Assembly (NCBI RefSeq): GCF_001625305.1
Contig: NW_017804043.1
Span: 2,350,406-2,414,405 of the forward strand
Source of the DNA: Branchiostoma belcheri
Lineage: Eukaryota; Chordata; Leptocardii; Amphioxiformes; Branchiostomatidae
Direction of reading: 5' to 3'
DNA: 64,000 bases
The translations under genes and the position numbers were made by a program. Below, piece by piece: positions 15,001 to 27,000 of the stretch (positions within the stretch are counted from its first letter, which is position 1; each line of letters opens with the position of its first letter). The notes under the pieces are model-generated. The model saw only the letters and a program-made list of their open reading frames with translations, was not told the origin of the DNA and did not search any database.

Positions 15001-18000
15001 AAAGAGACTGTTAGTATAGTGTTAGAAAGCAGTTACCAAACACTGGGCAGAATAACCCCAAGGTTTCTGCTGGCACAACACCTTCGCTCTGACGTGCCAC
15101 TAGCTTTAGGAAATGTTTCTAGATTTAGTAGAAAGTTGTTGTTACTAATAATATAAGATTTATACAGACCACTAGCAAGACCAACCATCCAACTACAAAT
15201 GCCAAGACTCAACCAGAACTGTCAAGCTAGAACAACGAACATTTTGCCAAAGTCAAAACAGTCATATTGAGTAGACAATCATCAAAACAGTTGTAAAGAT
15301 GATACTAATGTATGTAAGGCCTCTAAGCCATGTTAAAACTTAACAAGTTGCATGAAACATATGTGTACCCCTCTAACAATATACTAGATAGAGAGATAGT
15401 AGTAGAAACCAAGTAGAAAAAAGAGAGCTGGACAAGAACATTGAACTATGGACAATTCATATATAGATTGAGATAATATCAGACTAGTCAGCAGAATAAG
15501 ATCAAATCTGAAAAGAGAGGGATGTTATACATTGTACCAGATACTATGACCTAGATCATCAGGCAAAAGTACTATACACCACAAGGGCCTTGCCTACATA
15601 ATATATGTGAACAAAGCATCATGGGACATTAGAGTTGAGAACATCTGGAATACTTGTAGAATAAAGTTTCAAGTCGACTCTCACTCCGACTGATCTATCT
15701 GCTTGAATCGAGCGTCTATGATAGCCATCCATAGACAAGAACGCACAACAGAGGATATAGAGAAAATTTACAGAGGAAAATAAGATGACAGAAAGAGATG
15801 CTTGATATATGTCTACCCTAGGGAGGACTTGCTATGTAATAGATGGGGGCCTGTGTTATTAGGGAAGGACTAGGGAGGATGGGGGCAGGGTGAATTGTGT
15901 GAAAATGAGAGGAAAATCTGTACCAAGGGGATAACAAAAAAATAATTATTTGGAAAGGAAAGTAACTGGAAAAGATGAAAAAAGATCAAATCTCGTCTTT
16001 TCCTACAGAAAATTTCATATTTTTTTGAGAATTTTATGACATTTTCTCACATGTAAACTCTGTTTGACTCCTGTAGATTTTATAGCATGTAGAATCACTA
16101 TTTTATGACTTCAGCCCATTTTCAAGTTTATAAATGTTTAAAATCAAATCATTCTGCATGGATGCACAAAACGCTAGCCTGCACTGACCCATTTCATATC
16201 TAGACCTTAGAGTACTTCCACCTCACCCTGAGTTCATTGTGTCTATGGTCCTAAAGAGAGACAATAAAATATTATCTTTTCCACATCCACTTCTGACCAG
16301 CCAGTTTCCAACCTGTTCTGATTGTTTTTAGAGCAAACCCCCAAAATGTGGTGGAAATTTATGTGTTTTGTCTTTTGGCACAATTTGATGATTTATACTG
16401 TTTCTTCAATTTGTGCAAAATTATCTTTTGTCATTGTATATTTCATCATGTATAGTAACGTTAAGAAAACTATAGGACACATGACTCAGTCTTAATTTCC
16501 GTGTCCTTTTAATCATAGCTCAAACATCGCGAAAAATGAAATTACAGCCTAAACGGAGCCAGTCAATCGATATGCCTTACTGTGCTTAGACTGTGGCAGA
16601 AGTAATTTTCCACCAAAAACACACAGCACCAGCTTCTAAGTAGTCTGCAATCAAATTTGCCTCTTTAACCGAATCGCTCGCCTGAAATAAGGTCCACCTT
16701 TAGCTGCTATCATAGGATCAATACCACATTTAGGCCTCTACTTTCTACTGGGAAACTAAAAGGAATCAATATGTGTATCCTAAAAGGGCTACGCCTTTAA
16801 GAGCACTGGTGTGAACTTCAGAATTTGATCACATCTAATTTATTAGTTTAGAAAGCAAATATGTCTTGCACAAAAGCCACATACATGATTCTTAAGCTTG
16901 TTAATGCACTTATTTTTCTATCAGTTCGGTGCTGTAGCAGAATGCATGAATGATTGGAAGGACAACTTGAATACTAATTCTGATTCAATGCTATCAAGCT
17001 ATATTTCTTGCAGAAAGGCTGTACAACTGAAAAGTAACAGTTTGTTACAATCAAGGTGAATACACCTACATTTGTATCTATAACAATACAAGAAGGCTTT
17101 GCAAGATTATATGACCTTGACATGCCAGGGGTTCTACGTGACCTTCAAAGTTCAAGAGAACCATAAGCATGCCACATTCCATGTTTTGTCTGTTCTATCT
17201 CAGGAATTCCAGAACTGTGGATCTGGCTTGACTACAGGAAACACATAAAGTGAGAAAAATGTCTGAAATCAGAGAAAGGAAATAGCAGGGGCAGAAGTTT
17301 CAGGTGACCACAAAAACAATACACGTGGAAACTAGGAAGAGACTGAGTGATGCTTGTTTTTCATTCCCCACTCACACATTCGATTTGCATTCTCCGAAGG
17401 ACGCCATCCAGAAAATTATTTTTGCGCAGCCTTACATAACGATTGGGAAGCCAAGGGAAATGACTGTCTGTGTACATATTCCAGTTTAGCCAAAAGACAG
17501 CAAATAGATATAATCCACAACCCACACACTTCTACATATATGGAGAAATACCAAAACTGTGTCAAGCCTCCCCCTCAGCATTTTCTTGTCTGATTTTTTG
17601 TCAAACACAACAAAAGTCTTCCAGCACAAATCTTACTCCACGGATTAAAATACCAAAGAAAAGACGGCTTACGACCTGGAATTTCTCATTTCAACACTGC
17701 CATAATTCTTTGGGTAAATCAAAACTGCCTCCTAACCTCCTTAAAATTCCTTTGGATGAAGTTAATGATGATTTGTATGACATTTCTCCATAATAGTGAC
17801 AAAGTCTTAAAGATATGCCTATAGTATTATAGGTATATTTCTTTTGTAGTTCTTCAAGAAAGCAGAAACTGGGTTGTCCCCTGTGATTTATGTCTTCACC
17901 TTGAGATTAAGACAGCTCAATCTTGGCTTGGTTTGTTTTTCTGTCGCACAGCAACATTTTTCCTTATCAAATTTCAGTGGGAATAAAGGTGGGTGGAACT

Positions 18001-21000
18001 ACAAACCTTGTCACTTTATTTATGTGTATACATTCCTGTTGAGATACATGTGGACACCATTAGCACAAATGGCCAGTTCAAGTGCTATTGTTGACGGTAA
18101 ACCTGCATGTCATGTCACTAGATTTTTAAGCGGCTCATGAGCCAAAATCTGTCACTTGACTATGGAACAAAAAAAACATAGAAAGGTCTGAAAGGAGTAA
18201 GTTATGACAACATACTCTTTTACTTTAGGGATGCCTGATAGCACCACCCTCAAAAAATGTCTTTTCTTTATTCATATTAATCATAAAAACTTGTTCACCA
18301 AGAGGCAATGTTTCAATGACCGTAAGAGCAATTTGGGCGGACAGTTTTCGAAATGTCAGCTCTTGTTAAACAAGTTGTTATGAACAAAGAATTTGCTACT
18401 CAATCATTCACCAACCTAGACAAAACTATTCATGGTTCTTTTAAAACTAGAGTAACTATACTTTCGTGTCCCTAAAGAATTCAAACCTAACTTTGAAATG
18501 TAAATTTATGTTTCTTTTGAAAAACAACTGATGAAAAACACTGATTCCCTTTAAAGCAGTCCTGTTATTCCAAGGATAAAGGCAGGCATAATTGACTGCT
18601 GAAGGTCAGAGGTCGGGAGTGCCTTATCAGAAGGGGAATGTCCCGACTTGCCACATCACAAACACCAAGAAATGTTTCAGGGGCAAAAAAACACACTGCC
18701 TGCCAGCTGGGCTGGCTTACCTGCAAGTGTCTGGGGGCCAAGAGGTCTAGGTTCGATTCCCGAAATTCCTGAACAGTACAGGTGTACCAAGGGGATTTCA
18801 ACTCTTGCAAAGTCACAAACATACTCCAATGTTTCAGGGGCTTAGCAGCAAGTGCCGCTGGGCCAAGAGGTCTGGGTTCGATCCCGAAATTCCTGAACGG
18901 TACAGGTGTAGCTGGGGATTTCAACTCTTGCAAAGTCACAAACATACTCCAATGTTTCAGGGGCTTAGCAGCAAGTGCCACTGGGCCAAGAGGTCTGGGT
19001 TCGATTCCAAACCTGAACCCTGCAGGTGTGACTGACTATATCAGCTAAGACAAAACACGTGTCTAGGAAAGCGGGTCAGGAACGTGCATGCACGCTTCAA
19101 AGGCAAAAACGTGATAGCACCTGTCAGCTGAGGCGACTCAGGCACAAGTGTTTCAAGGCTAAGTAAGAGGCCTGAGTACAACTTCCATCCAGCACCTGTA
19201 CTCAACCCTTCAACACAATCAGGGAAATCACCTTGAGCAATTCCAACATGGCAGTTCAAGTGAATGTGTCCTTGGACTTGGAGAGCAATAACATGGTAGA
19301 TTTGTAGTTTAGTGCAATCAAAACTTGACAGCATTGAGATGGCCCAAACCTCCATCAAGGTAGCATATGATCATGTTAAAATTAGCAAAATAACTTTTAT
19401 GAATTCCTACATCTAAGATGCATCAATATCTTAAGTTGTCATACTTGTATATTCAATAGCTACATGAGTTTCTTTTAAGAAAAATACTATTAAAATTAAA
19501 ATACTGGTAATACCAGGGATATCCAAACAGCACTCCAGTAAAATTGGGAGATATTCATTCTAAAGCCAGTGTCAGGACTAGTAGTTCAAACATGTACATG
19601 TATAAGCTTTCTCTGGCACCCTGCTGTCCATTGTCTAAAATGCTCCTCTCACAGTAAGTGTACACCATGCTCCTTTCACACCCAGTTGACCAAACATGCA
19701 TTAGCGACTGGCTAAAAGCCAGGAAACGTGCAGTTTGCTGGGGAACCAAACCCAAGGCTTGAGTTGATTGTTATTGACGTTCTGCCAAGAGATGTTGTAC
19801 AGGCCTCCTTGGACATGCCTAACAATGGAACTTCACTTACAGGCTGTTGCTATCTGGGGCAAATATAATCTTAGACTTTCCAATATGGAATAAGTCTGCA
19901 TTGCACAAATGAAACACTGAACCAATTTGAAAGCAGTGTTTTGAAACGTTCTTTAACCATGTACATTGGATTGTGCACTTTTTACAGAAAAAGTTTTTGA
20001 TGTATCTTAAAGTTTCTAATTTCTTTCTAGAGTATATGTAGGCCCAAGTTTGATTACAAGTGTAAGAGGTGCCTGGTACACCTGTTAGACTTGTACAGGC
20101 AGGTATTGTTGGAGAGCATCACAAATGTCAAGCCACCAGGTCAAGCTTACATGTACCATAACAGTTGGGGAACAACAGAAAAGAGTAGGTGGAGATTGAT
20201 GCATTCCAGCTTTAACCTGTTTGAGTGACATCTACATGAAATGGATATTTTTTTTTTTTTTGCACAGGAGGGAGGGGGTCTTTTCCCACCCACAAGTGTG
20301 GGTACTAGGAGGATTGATAAATTCTGTGTGGGTTTGAGACCAACCAGTGTCCCAAAACAAAGTCTGGGTGGGATCTGTAACACCAGTCAAGGGCGAGCTT
20401 GCAAGCTAAGCCAATTTTCACAGGTTACTGTTTAAACTGGCATCTCGCCAAAGTGCAGTCTTGAGGCAGGTAATCCTAAACATGGTGCCATTTTGAACAG
20501 TCAGCAGCAAAAGTTTGTAGGGATTTATCACTTTTCCGTGACTTCTTGGAAAGTGATAAAAATCACTGGGAAAAGCATGGATGAAATTTTTTTAATAAAG
20601 AAACGTTGGTTAGGATTGACTCACCCATATGGAAGTCGTCTTTCCAAGCATCCCCTTCTCCTGTCTTCTTCTCTGTCCCAGCCAAGTTTGGTACGCCATT
20701 CTCGTACGTCAGTGTCTTAGAAAACAGTTGCCCTGGAAATGGCAGGAGAAAACTGAGGTTAACAACTGGCAGACTGACATAGTAGGTTAGAAGATATCCA
20801 TGGTTTGAAAATGTCATGATGATTCTTTAATTTAGAGGTAACAACTCCAATGTCCAACTTATTACTATTAGTGAGCTCCACAGAAACCTGAAGCTCACAG
20901 CATCCAAAACCACCAAATGATGCATTTAACAACTAAAGAAATGAATTAATTAATCTAAGTCAGTTAAAAAATATTAAGTCAAGCCAATACTTTGATCAAG

Positions 21001-24000
21001 ATACGATAATGCTTATTAAAAAGCTTATAGCATTGCTGTAAAAAGTATAATTCATTTCTGAATCAAGCTGGATTCCAGTAGTTTCTGGCAATGGCCCTCT
21101 GGAATTCCCTCATCTCATTTCTGTCTCCAAAATTACAGGTAGCTCCATCAACAAGTTTAATGACACCAAGAATTTGATTGGTTCCCTACAACCTGTTCTC
21201 TGCTTTCATGAGACCATGAATATGATTGGTCCTCAACAACCTGTTCTATGGTTGCCCCGGGCTACAGGGGTCAATCACCTGGGGTCGCAAAGGTCGTGAC
21301 AGCCAGTCTACCACATATATGTAATGGGTTCTGACTTATGTTAAATTACTGTCAATAAAATAAACTTTCTCTTTTCTCTAAATAAAATATTTGGTTCAAC
21401 ATATCCTCTGTTTCCAGTTTTATCATAATACCTATAGCTATCTCTATTCGTAACATGTATCTGTCAATAAAATTACAGTGCATCACAATTCTTATGATCA
21501 TATCTATAATTTATTCCATTACTAGGATGTAAAATGGAATATAAATTGGTATTTGTTGCTTTATTTTGCTATCTTTCTTTTTAATATGCAAAAACACATT
21601 CATATCTAATGTGAGATAAAACTACATACCCACAAGGGGGTAAGTATACTTAGAAATGCATGATCTGTTACAATATGATGTTGTGCATATGGTCAAAAAC
21701 CGGTGCATTAGCTCAATTGGTAGAGTACTCACTTTGTAACCGGGAGGTTGTGAGTTCAAACCCCGTCTGGGTCATACCAAAGACTTTAAAAATGGTACAC
21801 ACTACGTTCTCTGCTTAGCACTCAGCACACATGAGAAAGAGTGTGGGAAGGTGAAACACACAGCACTACCAGCGGACCAGCCCCCTGCTGTAGTGCCCTG
21901 CACAACTGTGTGTCACCCAAGGGCTACGGAAATGGACATGGGCACCACCCCTATGCTCTGCATAGAGTGGAACGGGACCTTTCATATGGTCAATCACTAT
22001 ATGGATATACAGACTGTTTTTTTTTTTTTCTAAACAAGAGGTGCTATTTTACTTTACAATATCACTTCTGTATCGGCTCTCTACCACACAAGCTAACCAC
22101 GCCAATCCTAAGTGGCTGACCAAGCAACTCACTGATGAAATAATTGCTTGGAATCCCTGGACAAAACTTAAAAGCTAGCAACAACCTTTCATTTCAAATC
22201 TTCCATCACTGCACCAAAGAGGTAAAGAAGTGTGTCCAAGCACAGAATAATGACATAGACCTGTCTCCTTATGTCTGGGAGTGAGGTCACTCCAGAAACA
22301 TGTTTGAAGACATAATTTCCTGCCTTGAAATTGATTTCAGTGTTGATTTCACAGGTGACCAACCAAGAAGACATTATCGATGTTTAAGTCCCCTCACGGC
22401 GCCTTCCAGGCATTCCAGTGTGGAATTACAGATCGCTGGAATTCCGGTGAGAATCTTTTTTTTTTTATCTGACCAAGAAGCACATTTTTTATCTTTAGGC
22501 CACACCAATTTAATTTCTTGGTTAATGGATTCGCCGCTTCATTTTTTTCTGATTTGCAAATAAAAATAAAAATTTAGAATCAACTGCAAAATGCTCATAT
22601 TTTGCCCTGAACAGTTGAAAACAGACCTTTTCATCCTAGTTGTTACAGTTATTACATCTTTCAATGTAATGGTATCATTAGAAGTTCAAAATTCATTGTT
22701 TAAATTTTGAACCAGCCTGGTGTGTTGACTTCATGGCTCCTATCGTACCATTTTGGGCCATAAAACGATGCCTAGGTCTGTTTTTATTTTTTTTTTTTTT
22801 CGCCCGCCCGCTCCATTATTTTTCTAGAAAAAATCCGTTAACCAAGAAATTAAATTGGTTTGGCCTTAGGAGGATTTATCTGAGGTGCAATCAGAGGATG
22901 CATAGACTGTAAGGATATTCAGCCCTTCACTAAGTTGTAACAACGCAAAAATAGGTAGATATATAAAGGAATGCTTTGTCATTATAAAAAATTCCGAAAC
23001 TTGTGATTAGCCCACTCGATTGTTACACTTTATCAAAGACTTGTGCTATCCCTTATTATTTGAATAATTATGATGTAGATTTGTTAGGTTTTATTTGACA
23101 TTAGGTCTTCTTCAACACATTTTATTGTGTATTTTATGTTACTCTCTTTAGTAGTTTGCCATACATTGTACCATGTGCAATTGTCGTGCAATAAAGTTCT
23201 TCTGTAATTCTGGTAAGCCAACAGATTAACATCACTTTGACTCAGGATTATCCTTCAGACTCTGTTTCTAATCCATCTTAAGTGGAATTGAAGCTGAAAG
23301 GAGTTTTGTGGTGCAAAAACTGATCACTGTTCAGCACTGGTCAGCACCTTATTTTTCTTGGCAAATACACGATTTTATCAATTTTATCCCCATTTAGTAT
23401 TAGGCAAACAAAATTACAACTGTTGCATTAGTAATACAACCTAGTGAAATGGCACATCCTTTCTTTCATTACCATGTGGCTTTCCCTAATGAACTAACAG
23501 ATGTTCTATTCATCTAAGCACCATGTTCTCCTTTTCTCCAACAAGCCTCATGATTCTATTGGAAATTCCCTGCAATTTCCTATCATTTCCAATAGCCTGG
23601 TTAATTAACTTCCAAGATTATTGGGTCATCATCAACGGGTTTCCAGCGGCCCCGCAATGAAGGAGGATCAATTCCCAGATAACGCAAACGTGGTTCTGGC
23701 TAAAGAGAGGTTCTGGAGCGGTAATGCCGATCGTTATGTCGAAACAAATGGAAATTTACGGGTAATGCCCTGCTTAGACATGCTGGAGTCAGGGGGAATG
23801 GCTGAGCTGGGTACTAGTGATAGGACTGAGTGAGTGGATAGGGACCAAGAAATACATGGTACATGCAGGAAGGAAGTCCAGCTGGTTTGGACTAGCCTCT
23901 ACCAGGCTTGAGGAGGCAGCTAGAAAGAGTAGAAATCGGCCAAAATAGAGAGATAAGCATGCCAAGGGAGTTTGTCCGTTCACGGCGAACTGTTCTCTCT

Positions 24001-27000
24001 CAACGGACAAACTCCCTTGGCATGCTTATCTCTCTATTTTGGCCGATTTCTACTCTTTCCAGCCACCTCCTCAAGCCTGGTAGAGGCTAGGTTTGGACAG
24101 CCAAACTTTTCAGCAATGTCTAAGAACCAAAGATACTAAGTGGTGCGGCCTTGTGAGAATGCTAAAAGGCACATGTAATACATTATTTTACTTTCCAACA
24201 TAACAAAAACAGTTTATTGAAAAGAGATACGAATCTTGAAATGCCCTCCTTTTGTCCTGGATTGCCAAGAAGGAATTCCAGTATAGATAATTTGGGAGAT
24301 AGAGCCATCACGTGAGACAAGATCATGGTTATACAACATGAACACAATGGGTCTTTACAATTACAACTATGTGGTGAATGTCACCAACAATACTACATTG
24401 CGTGACATGAAAATATAAGAAGAAGATCACTGTGACAGTTCTCATTTTGAAACACAAGCTTGAGTGGGTATGCAAGGAAAGCTCCTTGGGATATGTTTGG
24501 GTATCAAATTCGATAGAGAAAAATTCCGCCACCTTTTCTCAATTTCTGTCAGTCCATTATCCCAACAGAAAAGACCACCAGTCAAAAAATGTACAATTTT
24601 ACCCCGACATCTGCTTGATTTACTACCTTTTATAAGTTTGTATGCGTGTCGACCCCACCCACTGCTAAGTCATTTTTACACAAAAGGAAAGCCATAATCA
24701 TCTGTACTTTTCATAAGAATGGTTTTAAAGAAGAAGAGTTAAACCTGTAATTACAGGTTTCAATGAATAAGAAGAGGGCAGGGAAGCCCGGTATTTTGAT
24801 GGCACCTGCGAGAGTTTAAAATACCCCGAGAAACTGGGGCAATCGTGGTCTACAGAAAAAATTACAAAGACTTCTTTTTTCCTCGAATAAGGCACAAGAA
24901 ATTACTCCATACAGACCTAATTACAAATGTATGTCAGGATCTTTTTTTCTTTTGGAGAAGCCACCTTTTTCAACTTAATTATCCTATTAACACCTATTGT
25001 TATTGTTTCAAGTGGGTGTTGATTACATGACACTTGTGAAAAAGAGAAGAAGAAAACCTCATTATGACACCCACACTGAGAAAAACAATGAAGGGATAAC
25101 CCTATGGAACACAATGTGATTTTTTGTAGAGTGACCAAAAATATCCAGGGGAAGATATTAGAAATGCTTAATATTATATCTAATAACTCCCATCCTTTAC
25201 TGAAATTTGGGCCCAGATCAGATCACAGATCATCCTATACTGAAATTCAGGATTGGTAACCTTTTAAAGATCACCCAAAGCTGGTCTCAAAGCTAAGAAA
25301 CAAAAGCCCTGCCAAAAACTGGACCTAAGCATGCCTTACAAAACAGATCAAGAGCCTGACTTAAAAAGTTCAGTCTTGGAAAAAATAGACTCTGACATTT
25401 TACATCTTATGTAAGGTTTACTAAACCCATGTTCTTCTTACAGAGATCAAAACAAATTCAGGCTGTCAACTTGATAAGGATCAGTCTGGGAAAAAATGTC
25501 CTTGACTTTTGTCTAAGGCTTGCTGCAAGCACCAAGGGTATAAAATGACTAATTCAGGCTTCCCAAGTAATGAATCACATGTGCAAGTTGTGTCAGTTTA
25601 TGCTCAAGTAGCCTCCATAGCACCTGGGGTTTTCTGATTAGCCCAGTTCTAAAACGGGGGTAATTAAACCTGGCCGGCTTTGTTGTCCAATATGCAATCA
25701 GAAAATAGCACATAATAGATCTCAAAGACCCTGAAGACCCCCAAAACCCCCAGTTTTTGGCATGCTATGGAGGCTAATGCTAAAAAAGGTACACAATCAT
25801 CCCACTAACTACATACCAGTTGCAAATCACACCACTGCTGGGCTGGTGTGAAATTTGATTAACACAACCTGCCAGTCAATGAAGGATCTTAAGAGTCTTA
25901 GACTTTGAGACATTCTCTCAGGAGGTTTCAAGAATTCTAATTAGGAGCTCCTTGGGTTACAGACTGGAATGCCTTATTACCTGTGGTATTATACATTACT
26001 TAAGGTTATGATTGGTAATGACAGTGAAGTCTTCAACATCTATTGTTTCAATGTATTTTCTTTCAATAAAGCGAGGAAGGGTTAATTGTTTAGGTAACAT
26101 TAAATTTTTTTTGTAACATTTATTATCCGTTTTATCTTCATACTTTTGGGCATCTTGCAAATGTTATGTATTTGTTTGTTTGTTTCTTTGTTTGTTTGTT
26201 TACTATATTAGATTTGGTAGTGCCTGTCAGGCACAAACAATGTGACAATGTGACAATATATTTATATGACAATGTGACAATGTCTCAATGTACTGTGACA
26301 AGTAAGAAAGAAAAGTACCTTGCCAGAAGTAGCTTCCAACTGCACCCAACAAAAGCTGTTCAGCATCCTTCGGAAAAAAAAGACAACATTTTTAAACACC
26401 GACAACTTTTCTGAACACCTGGATACTGAATGGAACAAATCAGGTTAGTTTTACAATTGTTGAATTGACAATTAAAACCAAAACCAAACACTGAAACTGA
26501 GTAACAGATTGTTACTTTACATGCAAAACACAAAATCTCTAATGCAAAAAAATGTCATTTAAGTACAAATACATTGCACAGATGAAAACAAACAAAAGGC
26601 AAATGCAACACAACAACAATCAGGGGGGATTTGACATTACAATCTGTATGACAAGCATGAATGATTGGATTAAATCACTTTCCCTTCTTGGAAACAAAAA
26701 AGGAAAATGAGACATTGATCAAAAATCACAATGAGCAACAATTACAACAGGTGAGGGGAGGTTAGCTCTAACACTAACAGTAAAATATAAGAACCATGGT
26801 TTGTTAGATACAGACAGTAGGACAGAAAGTTTTTGTTAGAGAGAGCCTGGATACCAGCCAAAACACAGGCTTTTCTTCCTCCATTATCAACAGCTAGGGA
26901 AGGAAGAAGGAAGAAAGTGCCTGCATATGTACAGTACCAAGGTGACAGAGACAGGGGAAACACAGTGATTTCTCTACACGAAGACGTAGGTTCTTGTTGT

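Larger units (their letters stand above)
13388..15755 (+). mobile_element. Ty3/Gypsy-type LTR retrotransposon, recent insertion, pol missing at an assembly gap
   Basis: Bounded by two identical 228-bp LTRs (13393-13620 and 15523-15750) that start TG and end CA, flanked by the 5-bp target duplication GAGGA (13388-13392 and 15751-15755). Just inside the 5' LTR, TGGTGGCAGCGG (from 13621) is a candidate tRNA primer-binding site. A purine run AAAAGAGAGGGA ends at the 3' LTR, a polypurine tract. The gag-protease ORF is on the plus strand, antisense to gene A, whose intron 7 it occupies. A run of 20 N (14869-14888) replaces reverse transcriptase, RNase H and most of integrase. Confidence 0.92.
2948..20624. 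other. Gene A intron 7 (17.7 kb)
   Basis: Holds the LTR element, LINE fragment, hAT-like and Harbinger-like MITEs, a SINE and several tandem duplications listed separately. Between them (2948-4930, 7111-8061, 8400-9156, 10955-13387, 15756-18654, 19036-20624) I see only AT-rich noncoding sequence with short unconvincing ORFs. Confidence 0.7.
20733..26318. other. Gene A intron 6
   Basis: Contains a SINE, a Harbinger-like MITE, a Mutator-like foldback and a (TTTG)n run. A short (GTGACAAT)-type repeat at 26241-26300 lies beside exon 6. The rest (for example 24099-26165) shows nothing recognisable. Confidence 0.7.

Noticed and set aside
21702-21775. tRNA gene
   Set aside because: A and B boxes are present, but the anticodon stem (CTCAC opposite CCGGG) does not pair and the sequence continues into a SINE body.
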